DNA of 64,000 bases from Paenibacillus sp. HGH0039 (GCF_000411255.1 NZ_KE150413.1:2879123-2943122), one strand, 5' to 3'. Positions 1 to 8,300 are shown, counted from the stretch's first letter. Notes: generated from the letters alone by a model not told the origin. Translations and numbers: made by a program.

Positions 1-210
1 TTGCTTTGCTTTCTCCATACCTTGATCAATCGTCAATTGTTGTGTTTGGCTGCTTTTGTTAAAAAATTCATTCTTGTACCAATTATTTTCTACATTTGTA
101 TAAAACAAATACCCAATACCGCTTAATGTTAGTGTAATAAGAAGTGGCGTAATAAATAATGCTGCGTAAAAATGCCATCGCCAAAAACGAGTATAATTAG
201 TTTTCTCCAT
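1..210 (-). CDS. PepSY-associated TM protein, N-terminal part (runs off left edge)
   Basis: Only the first 70 codons are in the window. The protein opens with MEKTNYTRFWRWHFYAALF and a strongly hydrophobic segment ending near LSGIGYLFYTNVE. The short charged N-terminus, the RFWRWHFYA motif and the first membrane helix are typical of PepSY-associated transmembrane proteins, a family often linked to iron or siderophore reduction. Three ATG codons stand in tandem (216, 213, 210). The third has the best spacing from a GAAGGGAA ribosome site, so it is chosen. The missing part should hold the PepSY domains and further helices. Confidence 0.72.
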   Translation of the reverse strand, partial: MEKTNYTRFWRWHFYAALFITPLLITLTLSGIGYLFYTNVENNWYKNEFFNKSSQTQQLTIDQGMEKAKQ

Positions 211-319
211 CATCATTTCCCTTCATTTTTCTTTTCAGCCTTTTCCTATTATAGCAATACGGTTTCTCGTTACAATGACTCAATTGGGCTATATTCTAGC
301 ATTCTCGAGACACTTGTAA

Positions 320-472
320 CCTTGGTCGGAAGACCGTCAAATTAATCTCCAGTGTTTCAACGGTGTAGATCTGCTTGCGGCGCTGGCAGGCGCCGCCATT
401 ACGAGTTTGGTGATCAGTTTGAGAAGCCGTACTCTGTTTGACGTCCAAAGAGCCGACCAAATTCTCTCGTAA
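320..472 (+). pseudogene. Unrecognised gene remnant (3' end)
   Basis: An open frame follows an in-frame stop and has no convincing start. Its end reads like a real hydrophobic C-terminus (DLLAALAGAAITSLVISLRS, then a polar tail), and it stops exactly at the foot of a strong plus-strand terminator. That pairing suggests the tail of a former membrane protein. A 65-codon ORF on the other strand over the same bases lacks family resemblance and is probably a shadow. I do not recognise the parent gene. Confidence 0.35.
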
Positions 473-503
473 GTGCCTACTAATAGCAGGCACTTACTTT
501 TTT
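471..503 (+). terminator. Rho-independent terminator
   Basis: An 8-bp perfect stem (AAGTGCCT / AGGCACTT) with a 9-nt loop is followed within two bases by a six-T run on the plus strand. It directly follows the stop of the remnant at 320-472. Confidence 0.7.
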
Positions 504-533
504 AAATAATAGGTTTTCAGTGCCGGAAATAGT

Positions 534-560
534 AAATAGCCGCGACATGCGCGGCTATTT
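534..560 (-). terminator. Hairpin downstream of the flavoprotein gene
   Basis: A perfect stem built on AAATAGCCGCG and its complement closes a 5-nt loop about 30 bp after the stop of the minus-strand gene at 592. The following T-tract is poor on both strands, so it may act as a weak terminator or protect a 3' end. Confidence 0.5.
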
Positions 561-591
561 ATATCGTTTCTTACTGAACTCCTACTTTCAT

Positions 592-1503
592 TCATTGCGT
601 TTTCTGCCAAGCTTCCTGATTTAATTCTCCGTTTATTGCTGCCGCGGCTACAGCACCCGATGCGGCTGCCGCAATGGATTGATGCATGAGTGAAGATGCG
701 TCACCCGCTGCGTAAACGCCGGGGACACTGGATTTTCCAAATTCGTCGACTGCAATCACCCCCGCATCCGATATGCGGCAGCCTAGGGACTGCGGCAAAT
801 CCGTTCCCGGAACCAGTTCCGACTTGAAGAAGATTCCCGTGCACGGAATTTCTGTCCCATCCTCAAGCACAACATGATTCACCATACCCTCACTGGATAT
901 AATGGCACGAATCGGCGTATCGAATAGCGGAATACCATGATCCCGCAATTCATCGCGCTCAGCCTGGCTCAATTCATCGGGGCCATTCGTGCAAACGACA
1001 AACCGCTTCGTCCAGCCCGACAGCAATGGAGCGAAATGCATGAGTGCCGCTCCTCTGCTAATGACAACCAGCGGCTCATCCCTTAATTCCCAACCATCGC
1101 AATACGGGCAAACAAACGCACTCTTCCCGTAGACCTCGGCCAATCCCGGAATCTCGAGCTTGCGATCTTTCATGCCTGCGGCAAAAAGCAGCTTCTTGCT
1201 GGCGATCTTCATCCCTGTGGCCGTCTCCAGCAAGAAGGATCCGTCCTCGCCCGAGATGGACACAACGGTATCTTCCGCCTGGGAAACCGACGGATAGACG
1301 CGCAGCTGCTCCTGCGCAATACGTCGGAATTCACCCGGGCTGATTCCGTCCCGCGTCAAAAACCCGTGCGCCTCCCGGGTCACGGCATTACGGGGACGTC
1401 CCGCATCAATGACAATCGTCTGCTTCCTCGCGCGTCCCAGCATAAGTCCGGCGCTCAAACCGGCGGGACCTCCCCCGATAATCGCTACATCCACTTTGTT
1501 CAT
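592..1503 (-). CDS. NAD(P)/FAD-dependent oxidoreductase, thioredoxin reductase-like
   Basis: The 303-residue protein starts with an FAD-binding dinucleotide fold (IIGGGPAGLSAGL, residues 8-20). It has a CPYCDGWE redox-type motif near residue 133 and ends with the FAD motif GVYAAGDAS near residue 265. Length and layout fit the TrxB-like class II flavoproteins. Bacilli carry several of these that reduce unknown partners, so a true thioredoxin reductase role is not certain. The gene lies 52 bp after the methyltransferase on the same strand and may be co-transcribed with it and with the broken MFS gene upstream. Confidence 0.88.
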   Translation of the reverse strand: MNKVDVAIIGGGPAGLSAGLMLGRARKQTIVIDAGRPRNAVTREAHGFLTRDGISPGEFRRIAQEQLRVYPSVSQAEDTVVSISGEDGSFLLETATGMKIASKKLLFAAGMKDRKLEIPGLAEVYGKSAFVCPYCDGWELRDEPLVVISRGAALMHFAPLLSGWTKRFVVCTNGPDELSQAERDELRDHGIPLFDTPIRAIISSEGMVNHVVLEDGTEIPCTGIFFKSELVPGTDLPQSLGCRISDAGVIAVDEFGKSSVPGVYAAGDASSLMHQSIAAAASGAVAAAAINGELNQEAWQKTQ

Positions 1504-1555
1504 GATTGTTTAATCCTCCTCGTTAGTATGCTATCGATATTTATGGCGACCGCGG

Positions 1556-2455
1556 CTACATCCGGTCTTCTCTGTCGTACATATGCTGACTTTGCAGACG
1601 AACAAGCACTTTGCCGAAACGGCCGCCTTGCCGGATTTCCACTTGTTCGCCGGGATAGCGTGTGTCCAAATGACGGGAGACAATATGACGAACCCTCTCG
1701 TCCGCCGCGATACCGTACATGTTCAGCCAATTGATCGTATCCTTGAATGCCGTCTCCTTGGAGACTGTCGTTGTTTTCATTTCTTGGGTCACCAGCGATT
1801 GATAAGAGTATCCCTTTAGCAGCAGTAATTGGGTCAGGTAAATCATCTCCAAATGCTCGGTCTCTCGGGGGCGATCGGTGACAAGCGGCCATACCTCGTC
1901 AACCAGGCTGTGCTTCCTGGAACCTACCGACAAGCTCATGTAGCAGAATGCCTTCGCGCAGCTCAGCACCCTCTCCACACTGGCCCAATCGACTAGAACC
2001 GGGCACATGGAGACAAAGACGAGATCAAAGGCTCTCTCCCATCCCCTTGCCTCAAGATCGATGTTTTCGAAAGGTTCGTTCACCACCTTGACCGTTCCAT
2101 TCGTCAAGCCCGAACTATTTTGCTCCAGGAGCTCGACCAACGGGCGGGAAGTTTCCACCGCCGTTACATCCGCTCCCCGCTCCGCGAAAGGTACGGAAAA
2201 GCCACCCGATGCCGCACCTATATCCAGAACAGAAGATCCCGGAAATTCAACGCCTTGGTCCTCTAGCCAGTTCATAATCCGTCTGGTCCTTCGCCTGCCT
2301 TCTTCGCTGAACACTTCTTTATTGAACGACTTGGCCGCTGAATCAAGTGAATGCGCCGGATCAATGCCAGCCCTCTTCATCTTGTTTACTCCCGTATACG
2401 GATCTTCCTTCCAGGCTTTTTCCCATACCGCCGAATCAAATAGTTCATTTCTCAT
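1556..2455 (-). CDS. Class I SAM-dependent methyltransferase
   Basis: The SAM-binding motif I is clear (VLDIGAASGGFSVPFAERGA), followed by an acidic motif II (VTAVETSRPLVELLEQN) and a later DLVFVSMCPVLVDW segment, giving a Rossmann-type methyltransferase of about 299 residues. An ATG at 2455 is preferred over the GTG at 2467 because AAGGGTG is well spaced from it. The substrate is unknown. The gene begins 22 bp after the stop of a truncated MFS transporter gene and is followed by a flavoprotein, so it may belong to a damaged resistance or metabolite-modification operon. Confidence 0.82.
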   Translation of the reverse strand: MRNELFDSAVWEKAWKEDPYTGVNKMKRAGIDPAHSLDSAAKSFNKEVFSEEGRRRTRRIMNWLEDQGVEFPGSSVLDIGAASGGFSVPFAERGADVTAVETSRPLVELLEQNSSGLTNGTVKVVNEPFENIDLEARGWERAFDLVFVSMCPVLVDWASVERVLSCAKAFCYMSLSVGSRKHSLVDEVWPLVTDRPRETEHLEMIYLTQLLLLKGYSYQSLVTQEMKTTTVSKETAFKDTINWLNMYGIAADERVRHIVSRHLDTRYPGEQVEIRQGGRFGKVLVRLQSQHMYDREDRM

Positions 2456-2476
2456 CGTATTTATCACCCTTTTTTC

Positions 2477-2743
2477 TCATAATACAGGCTTAAAATTGAG
2501 TAGAAAACAACTTACCGGAACCAATATGCCCAGGGTCAGTAAGTAACCGGTCGTCAGCCATTGGGCCGTTGCGGCGGTGATATGAAACAGGTTGATTAAA
2601 TCGCTGAGCGCTACGTTTAAAGCCGTCTCGTTAAACATCCCAATAAATCCGCTTAGCAGTAAGGAAACCATGATTGGAATAACTTTATACTTTTGCACCG
2701 CACTATGCTGTGCTTCTGTCGTCACTGCTTGCATACTCTCCAC
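2477..2743 (-). pseudogene. MFS efflux transporter, N-terminal fragment
   Basis: The 88-residue product begins like a DHA2-type drug exporter: VSLLLSGFIGMFNETALNVA, then TAATAQWLTTGYLLTLGILVPVS, which is helix 1, a loop and helix 2. It stops after FLLNFKPVL, where a full transporter would continue for about 400 more residues. No later frame between here and 2455 carries the rest, so the gene has lost most of its length. Further MFS material lies far away at 14775-15206 and may or may not derive from the same gene. Confidence 0.75.
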
Positions 2744-2773
2744 TCTCCCAATTAAAATTCGATATTTTAGACT

Positions 2774-2796
2774 TTAAAGACACTAGTTATCTTTAA
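2774..2796. promoter_or_regulatory. Inverted repeat operator candidate (AAAGACA-N5-TATCTTT)
   Basis: TTAAAGACA and TATCTTTAA are separated by exactly five bases, 31 bp upstream of the MFS fragment's start codon. The same half-sites and the same 5-bp gap recur at 4142-4164 upstream of the ThuA-like gene, which argues for one shared regulator. Confidence 0.45.
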
Positions 2797-2848
2797 TTGG
2801 TTCAAAAAAAGTGTTATGTACCTATACTCAGTTCGCGGTTCAATGAAA

Positions 2849-3322
2849 TCACTTAGGTTTAGCGAGGTTCATTTTCGGCGGGATATACCCGAGCTGCCTG
2901 CCCATTTTTAACATTTGTCCTCTATGATGAAATTCGTGGGTGATGGTGTGCGTAAATAGCCATAATTCGGTTAATTCTACGCTGTCACTCTGCCAGGGCG
3001 CTTGAACGGAAGGGTCCCATTTGTTTTTAAAATCACCCAGAAATTCATCGACCAGGACATCCGCTTTCTTAAAAACTTCACGCATTTCCTGTACATTGTC
3101 AACGGATTCCGGTTTTATTTTGGGAATTGATTGACCAAGGGCTCGACTCCCCAACCATACCCGATAACAATCGGCTACATGAGCATGCAGACTGCGAATA
3201 GAAACCCCGCCTAAGGTTTCAACTTCTTTAACATAATCTGTGGGGGAAAAAGTTTCGCAATAACGAAATAATGATTCCCTTGTGCGTTGAATCAATTCAT
3301 ACTGGTTTCTGAGTACGTCCAT
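2849..3322 (-). CDS. DinB family protein
   Basis: This 157-residue protein fits the DinB/YfiT four-helix-bundle family, whose members bind a metal through three histidines. The likely ligands are in LHAHVADCYRVWL (near residue 47) and HTITHEFHHRGQM (near residues 124-136). Many members are thiol transferases or uncharacterised damage-induced proteins, so no substrate is assigned. It stands alone on the minus strand, about 60 bp downstream of the ThuA-like gene, and could be its operon partner. Confidence 0.82.
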   Translation of the reverse strand: MDVLRNQYELIQRTRESLFRYCETFSPTDYVKEVETLGGVSIRSLHAHVADCYRVWLGSRALGQSIPKIKPESVDNVQEMREVFKKADVLVDEFLGDFKNKWDPSVQAPWQSDSVELTELWLFTHTITHEFHHRGQMLKMGRQLGYIPPKMNLAKPK

Positions 3323-3379
3323 CTTCTCGCTCTCCTTTTGATAATAGGGGTTAAACGGGGGATTTCTCCCCCTGGTTAA

Positions 3380-4012
3380 CTACTCTACGAACCTCTGGGC
3401 AGCCCACATTCCGCTATTCCGAATCAGCTTGCGCACGGATTCTACCCGGAAAGATGGAAGATGATGCCCCGGCATCAGATATACCACGCGTCCAGAGCCA
3501 TAGGTATGTGCCCACGCTGCAGGCCACCGCTGGCCATCATGGTCATATTCGGCAAGTATAACCGCCGATTCATGCGGACTCAGCTCGAACCGGAAAGGTT
3601 CTTCATCTATCGCAAAATCGCTTAAATTCTCCACAATCGGGTGACTCCCTTGATGATAGCGAATTGGTAGTGACGTATATTCCGGATGTCCCGTAACCCT
3701 TCCGCCGATTAACTTTTCCAGCTCTTCGCTTCGCTGCAGAGAGATACCGTTGTGAATAACTAGCAGCCCCCCGCCGTTTTTCACATAGGATAGGAGCGCT
3801 TGTACCTGATCTTCGGGGATCTCCAGATCCGAAAAGTCCGTGTACGATATGAACAGATCATAACCCTTCAGTTTATCCTCCTGAAGCACGGCGTAATCAT
3901 CCGTACATTCAACGTCCATAACAGGTTCAAATATGGTTTGTAATTCGTGATCGATATGCGTGAAAGGATGATATTTCGCTCCCTCGTATTGTCCAAGCGC
4001 AATGGCTTTCAT
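3380..4012 (-). CDS. ThuA-like domain protein
   Basis: The protein of about 210 residues has the class I amidotransferase-like fold of ThuA (trehalose-utilisation) proteins: KGYDLFISYTDF, then VKNGGGLLVIHNG, a PIRYHQGSHPIV segment, and a C-terminal SGRVVYLMPGHHLPSF. The family lacks a settled activity, although several members act in sugar metabolism. ATGs at 4018 and 4012 are both in frame. The second is better placed relative to GAGGAG, so it is used here. A palindromic operator candidate lies about 130 bp upstream. Confidence 0.82.
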   Translation of the reverse strand: MKAIALGQYEGAKYHPFTHIDHELQTIFEPVMDVECTDDYAVLQEDKLKGYDLFISYTDFSDLEIPEDQVQALLSYVKNGGGLLVIHNGISLQRSEELEKLIGGRVTGHPEYTSLPIRYHQGSHPIVENLSDFAIDEEPFRFELSPHESAVILAEYDHDGQRWPAAWAHTYGSGRVVYLMPGHHLPSFRVESVRKLIRNSGMWAAQRFVE

Positions 4013-4141
4013 ATTCATAGTCTCCTCTCTTCCCCATTTACCGGGCTAATAATATTTCCCTAACTTCATTTAAGTCAATAGCCGCGCCATTCACCCCCTT
4101 ATCGATTCAATCCTAGCCATTATAAAACAATATTAAAGATA

Positions 4142-4164
4142 TTAAAGATAAATAATATCTTTAA
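4142..4164. promoter_or_regulatory. Inverted repeat operator candidate (AAAGATA-N5-TATCTTT)
   Basis: ATTAAAGATA (4141-4150) and TATCTTTAAT (4156-4165) form a perfect 10-bp inverted repeat with a 5-bp centre, and an extra ATTAAAGAT copy lies just before it. It sits between the Rrf2 gene and the ThuA-like gene, in the leader of the latter, and matches the site at 2774-2796. Confidence 0.5.
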
Positions 4165-4184
4165 TTAACTTAAAAAAAGAAAGA

Positions 4185-4586
4185 TTATATGACTATATTC
4201 AGTTCCCGCACAAGATCAGACATTTTCTGACTTCTCAACTGTTCTTCCATCTTCTCTTCTGCCGACAATACCACCTTTTGAATCGGGCATCCTGGTCCAT
4301 GTTCGAAACTGCAATCGAACAAGGAGGCCGAGCCTTCAATCGCATGAATAATATCTAGGAACGAAATATTTTCCCAATTACGTTTGAGCCGATAGCCGCC
4401 ATTCACTCCCGTTATCGATTCAATCATGCCCGCTTTCACCAACTTGGTCAGTATTTTGGACAAATAGGTTGGAGACACACTTTGCCGCTCCGCCAACTGC
4501 TGCACTCCAATTGGTTTTTGGGGAGTCGCCGCAGTAAGAAAGAGCATCGTATGGAGGGCATAATCGGTAGCCTTGGAGTACTTCAT
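4185..4586 (-). CDS. Rrf2 family transcriptional regulator
   Basis: The 133-residue protein starts with the Rrf2 signature MKYSKATDYALHTMLFL and has a winged helix (QLAERQSVSPTYLSKILTKL, then GGYRLKR). It carries two cysteines in DCSFEHGPGC where iron-sulfur Rrf2 sensors have three, so a cluster or a thiol switch is possible but unproven. The start ATG overlaps a GAGGTGATTATGA ribosome site. A good promoter and a 15-bp palindrome lie immediately upstream, which suggests autoregulation. Confidence 0.88.
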   Translation of the reverse strand: MKYSKATDYALHTMLFLTAATPQKPIGVQQLAERQSVSPTYLSKILTKLVKAGMIESITGVNGGYRLKRNWENISFLDIIHAIEGSASLFDCSFEHGPGCPIQKVVLSAEEKMEEQLRSQKMSDLVRELNIVI

Positions 4587-4605
4587 TCATAATCACCTCA
4601 AACAC

Positions 4606-4649
4606 AGACTTAACAAGTCTATAATAACGATTATGTTTTATTACGTCAA
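4606..4649 (-). promoter_or_regulatory. Rrf2 gene promoter with palindromic operator
   Basis: On the minus strand TTGACG (4644-4649) and TATTAT (4621-4626) are 17 bp apart. Right after the -10 box lies the perfect palindrome AGACTT-AAC-AAGTCT (4606-4620), covering the likely start of transcription. The position is ideal for autorepression by the Rrf2 protein. Confidence 0.6.
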
Positions 4650-4716
4650 GCTTCAGCAGGTGAAGGTTTATTTTAATCTATTCCATGGCACTATTCATTC
4701 TGTCCAACCAAACTCG

Positions 4717-5064
4717 TTATTTCTCCCAGAGCTCGACCAGTCGGCCTTCAGGATCTTCAATCCAAATAAATTTCCCGAATTCACTAACCTCTTTTTTCTT
4801 TGCAAGGGGTACACCAATATGTTCAAGATGCTTAATCGTCTCGTCTAGACTATGTACTTCGAAATTTAACATCACTTGTTGTTCTGTTGGAAAATAATCG
4901 TCATTCTCGGTAAAGAAAGAAAAGATAGTCTTATTTCCTGATTGGGGTTTTATCACAGTCCCATTCCAGTTTGCTATTTCAATCTGCAACACTTCACTGT
5001 ACCATTTTTTTATAACTTCCATATTCTTGGTTCTCCAAAAGATGCCTCCGAAACCTTTTATCAT
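4717..5064 (-). CDS. VOC family (glyoxalase/bleomycin resistance-like) protein
   Basis: The 115-residue protein has the beta-alpha-beta-beta-beta pattern of a single VOC module pair: GIFWRTKNMEVIKKWYSEVL at the start and FIWIEDPEGRLVELWEK at the end. The terminal glutamate and the DPEGRLVEL motif match metal-ligand positions of the fold. Substrate cannot be read from sequence. AGGAG lies eight bases before the ATG. It stands alone between the Rrf2 gene and the divergent arginase-like gene. Confidence 0.85.
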   Translation of the reverse strand: MIKGFGGIFWRTKNMEVIKKWYSEVLQIEIANWNGTVIKPQSGNKTIFSFFTENDDYFPTEQQVMLNFEVHSLDETIKHLEHIGVPLAKKKEVSEFGKFIWIEDPEGRLVELWEK

Positions 5065-5353
5065 TGTATCTACTCCTGTCTTTCATCAAATTTTTAAATC
5101 CGATTACATTTAGATATTCGAGATTTAAATTTAAGTTCCTTTTTCAACTATACTGCCCGTAAGCTTAATGCCAGCGACTGAAGATTGCCCGTTCGTTTGC
5201 TCTTGGCCTTCTGGATCCCCCGGACTCATCGCATCGCCACGGTTTTAGTGCTTACACTATCCTTTCTGGAAGTAGCTATCTATAAAGTGCGTACTGTTTT
5301 TTTGTGGGTCTACATTTTATACTGGCTTTATTTTAAATAAAGGAGAGAAAAAA

Positions 5354-6211
5354 ATGACTAAAAAAACCATACGCCTACTGATGCCGCAATGGCAAGGGGG
5401 AAACAACCCTAACTACTCTTTTGGTGCCGAACTCCTTGCTTGGCTAGCTCCTGACAATGATCAGCCCCTTATTCATGTCCCCGTTCAGGCTTATGACGGA
5501 ATTCCGCTTGAAAACGAGAACGGTACGTATGGAAGACAACAACTGCTTGAGCAATTAGAGGCTGCTCATCATATCATTGAATCTCATAAACCGGATCGTA
5601 TTGTTATGTTTGGGGGTGACTGCTTAGTCGAACAAGCCCCATTCGCCTATTTAAACGAACGATACAATGGGGAATTAAGTTTGGTTTGGATTGATGCTCA
5701 CAGCGATTTAGGCAGAATTGTCGGGTATGATTATGGGCATACCTTACCTCTCGGGAATTTGTTGGGAGAAGGTGATGAAGAGTTCGCCAAGCATGTAAAA
5801 ATTCCTTTAAACCCTAAAAATGTGTTTATTGCGGGTATAAATGTACAAACAGATCTAGATACAGAAATCATTCAACGACTAGGTATTAAAACTGCTGAAA
5901 CCCAAGAGTTAATGAACAGCACTATATCTATAAAGGAATGGATTAAACAAAGTAACATTAAGCACCTAGCGATTCACCTTGATTTAGATGTGCTTGACCC
6001 TAAAGCATTTCGTTCTTTATTATTCGCCAACCCTGAAGCCCCTTATGAATTTTCTGCTGCGGGAACCATGCAAATGTCCGGCCTCCTTAATCTGATTAAA
6101 GAGCTGTCTGAAGAAACAGATGTAGTTGGATTAGGGATAACGGAGCATATACCTTGGGATTCAATTAACTTGAAGAAACTGCTTGGAGAAATACCTATTT
6201 TAAATGAGTAA
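5354..6211 (+). CDS. Arginase/agmatinase/formiminoglutamase family protein
   Basis: The 285-residue protein has the ureohydrolase metal motifs WIDAHSDLG (near residue 115) and HLDLDVLDP (near residue 212). The usual first motif GGDHS reads GGDCL (near residue 94), so the histidine that bridges to one manganese is replaced by cysteine. The middle histidine motif is present as YGHTLPLGN. An arginase-family enzyme with altered metal site, or one acting on another amidine, is the best reading. AGGAGAG precedes the ATG at good distance. It is a single-gene plus-strand unit. Confidence 0.82.
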   Translation: MTKKTIRLLMPQWQGGNNPNYSFGAELLAWLAPDNDQPLIHVPVQAYDGIPLENENGTYGRQQLLEQLEAAHHIIESHKPDRIVMFGGDCLVEQAPFAYLNERYNGELSLVWIDAHSDLGRIVGYDYGHTLPLGNLLGEGDEEFAKHVKIPLNPKNVFIAGINVQTDLDTEIIQRLGIKTAETQELMNSTISIKEWIKQSNIKHLAIHLDLDVLDPKAFRSLLFANPEAPYEFSAAGTMQMSGLLNLIKELSEETDVVGLGITEHIPWDSINLKKLLGEIPILNE

Positions 6212-6372
6212 AGTCATTAAAACGCACTCACGCACTTTATGTTTGAACGGTACTGAATCCGTTCTTCTAAGCTTAATCCACTCCATGTCATAGGCATAAA
6301 TTTATTGTCCATCGACAACTTCTTATTAACCTTAGGAAGAACTCCTGACCTGCTGCTGTTTCAGCATGTTAT

Positions 6373-6807
6373 TCAGCTTACGTCCGTTCGCTCAATCAAT
6401 TCCATTTTGCTGCGTTCCCGATCCAACAGTTCACGTAACGTCATCAAGCTTTCAGCCGCAGTTTGATGAGCTGTGTCGATGACGATGTGTTCTCGGTCCC
6501 AAACATCATAGTGCCGGTTCCTGACCTTCTCCCCAGTAGATGGAACAAAACCGGGTATATCGGCTGCACGCGTTTCATGGATAGGATTGACTGTATCTGC
6601 TATGACGTCAAGGCCCAGCCGGAGATTCTGCGATGCAATCGCATAACACACGATGTAACCCGCAGGTCCATCGTCCCACGTTCCGGCAACCCGCATAGCC
6701 TGCTCTACGACATCGACTCGCAGATACGTTGTCTGTAACTCTCGAGCCAGAGCGGATGATAGCGTGGACTTCCCGGTACCTGGCAACCCGCAAAAGATAT
6801 AAAACAA
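6373..6807 (-). CDS. P-loop kinase-like protein, copy 1, with 34-residue internal deletion
   Basis: This is a near-identical duplicate of the gene at 12466-12975. It keeps the Walker A motif GLPGTGKSTLSSAL but lacks 34 residues after NPIHETR. The missing 102 bp lie, in the other copy, between two ACGCG repeats, and one ACGCG remains here (6568-6572). The start is also weakened: the position of the ATG used by copy 2 is TTG here, eight bases after AGGAGG. The last residues differ as well (MELIERTDVS). The frame stays open, but the lid/substrate region is gone, so a functional product is doubtful. Confidence 0.7.
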   Translation of the reverse strand: MFYIFCGLPGTGKSTLSSALARELQTTYLRVDVVEQAMRVAGTWDDGPAGYIVCYAIASQNLRLGLDVIADTVNPIHETRAADIPGFVPSTGEKVRNRHYDVWDREHIVIDTAHQTAAESLMTLRELLDRERSKMELIERTDVS

Positions 6808-6888
6808 AAAGCTTTCCTCCTTCACAGCAACATTATAAAACGGGAGGTACTCGTTCTCGTTCTGGGTCTTATGTTTTATTTTCCCGTT

Positions 6889-7614
6889 CTACTCCTTATC
6901 AGAAAAAAATGCAGTTTCGCCGCGGGTCGATTTTCGTATCTTGTACTTGATCCACAAAAAGAGTATGAATGGCAACGCTGTGTTCGAAGCGATAAAGAAC
7001 AGCAGCGACGGCAAGCCTGTAAGCGGCACATACTCGGTACCTTTAAACGGAATAAACAATTGATCACCAATAGGACTGTCAGAGAACAGGATTGCCGAAG
7101 TTGCGTTCCAACCGAGATGGCTGCCCGCCGCGATCGCCATGGAATCCGATTTTGAGTACGCATACGCCCATACCAGTCCCATCACAAAAGTAGCTGCAAA
7201 CATAAAGATCATGACGGGGATGTTGCCGAACAAACCATGCGAGAACCAATGATAAGCCCCAAACGCGGCTGCCGAAAGAACAATTCCGGGCCGAGCACCG
7301 AGCCAGCGGATCAGTATAACGAGCAGTGCTCCCCGAAATAGCAGCTCTTCAAACCAAACAGACTTAAAATTCCACCAACCGGCAGCGAATAAGTCAGTCC
7401 ATCGATAGCCGGAGTTTACTTCCCAGCCCGCTGACGTAATCAAAGACTCGGTCCATTTGACAACCGCACAAACGACCAGTCCAATCAGTAAAGCAATTCC
7501 AAATTGCCGTAGGCGCAGACCCATTGGATTGTACCCTAGTACGGACAACGGCTGCCTAATCGTGAAGCGAAGCAAAAGCCATGACAACAGTACAATCACG
7601 ATAATGCCTAACAT
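6889..7614 (-). CDS. CPBP family intramembrane metalloprotease
   Basis: The 241-residue protein is mostly hydrophobic with several membrane helices. It carries the family's motifs: EELLFRGALL near residue 90 (the glutamate pair and arginine), YHWFSHG near 123 and HLGWNATSA near 166. These proteases (CAAX-type, Abi) process prenylated proteins or bacteriocins and give immunity in some bacilli. The role here is unknown. GGAG lies seven bases before the ATG. A diverged duplicated segment shared with the P-loop kinase copies lies just downstream. Confidence 0.88.
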   Translation of the reverse strand: MLGIIVIVLLSWLLLRFTIRQPLSVLGYNPMGLRLRQFGIALLIGLVVCAVVKWTESLITSAGWEVNSGYRWTDLFAAGWWNFKSVWFEELLFRGALLVILIRWLGARPGIVLSAAAFGAYHWFSHGLFGNIPVMIFMFAATFVMGLVWAYAYSKSDSMAIAAGSHLGWNATSAILFSDSPIGDQLFIPFKGTEYVPLTGLPSLLFFIASNTALPFILFLWIKYKIRKSTRGETAFFSDKE

Positions 7615-7824
7615 AACAAGTCTCCATCCCCTTTATCTATCGACTTTATTCTCGCATGATTGTTCTTATCGGAACTTAGGCATTTGCAAGAGACAACTTA
7701 CTGATGTGGGATGATTTGCTGGGAATATGATAAGCCGATTTCTTGGATCCGTGCTTTACTTACGTATAAACAAGGAAAAAGTTTCCACGTCTAGATCGTA
7801 CGTTATTCAAACTGTTTATGAAAA

Positions 7825-7855
7825 AGAGAAGCTGGGAAATTTCCCGGCCTCTCTT
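7825..7855 (-). terminator. Terminator of the decayed phosphoglycerate mutase gene
   Basis: On the minus strand an imperfect stem with the perfect core GGGAAATTTCCC is bounded by AGAG/CTCT and followed by TTTTT. It lies about 55 bp after the stop of the pseudogene at 7911. From 7615 to 7910 nothing else is recognisable. Confidence 0.6.
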
Positions 7856-7910
7856 GGATAACGTTTAAGGTTCTTTCGAAGTAGACTCATCTATGTGGAT
7901 GGTGACATAG

Positions 7911-8250
7911 CTAATTCCCCAGCTTTTTCACTAGGCCCATAAGACCGTGGAGCGCCCGGACAAATTCATTTCCGGTTAAATGTCCTAACCCTCTGTAAGC
8001 ACAATCAATTTCATTGTACCGCCAATGCTTTTTCAAGCGGTTCATTATCGTGACCGTTCAGGTCAGGCGCCTTAAAATGCACCAAAACCATATCACTGTG
8101 GGTGATTTCTTCAATCACCAGTTTAGCTTTCAGCTCAATATTCGTATCGATATTTCCTGTCATACTGCTCTCCGTGATGGCTTTAAAGCTGGCCAGCCGT
8201 GCAACGCCGAGAACCGTACTTTCTCCCGCAAGCAGCTTCCCTTTATGTTA
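7911..8250 (-). pseudogene. ApgM-type (archaeal-type) phosphoglycerate mutase remnant
   Basis: Read on the minus strand, a frame from about 8250 gives LLAGESTVLGVARLASFKA, then MTGNIDTNIELKAKLVIEE and MVLVHFKAPDLNGHDNEPLE, ending at a stop near 8011. A second frame continues with CAYRGLGHLTGNEFVRALHG and stops at 7911. The NIDTN, VHFKAPDLNGHD and CAYRGLG segments resemble the C-terminal half of cofactor-independent ApgM-type phosphoglycerate mutases, members of the alkaline phosphatase superfamily. The N-terminal half is missing and a frameshift splits the rest. A terminator follows. Confidence 0.55.
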
Positions 8251-8276
8251 TAAGCGTAAGCATAGAAACTATGTGC

Positions 8277-8300
8277 GATACCCTTCAGTTTAACGGGTCT
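8277..8300. repeat. Dispersed repeat, partial copy 1 (GATAC..TTCAGTTTAACGGG)
   Basis: GATACCCTTCAG and TTTAACGGGTCT match the fuller copy at 13296-13322 with few differences. The repeat overlaps the last codons and stop of the histidine kinase gene, so the kinase's terminal residues (DPLN) are encoded by repeat sequence. Confidence 0.4.

Noticed and set aside
296..493. Minus-strand 65-codon ORF
   Set aside because: No family resemblance, and it overlaps a plus-strand terminator and hydrophobic remnant that explain the region better.
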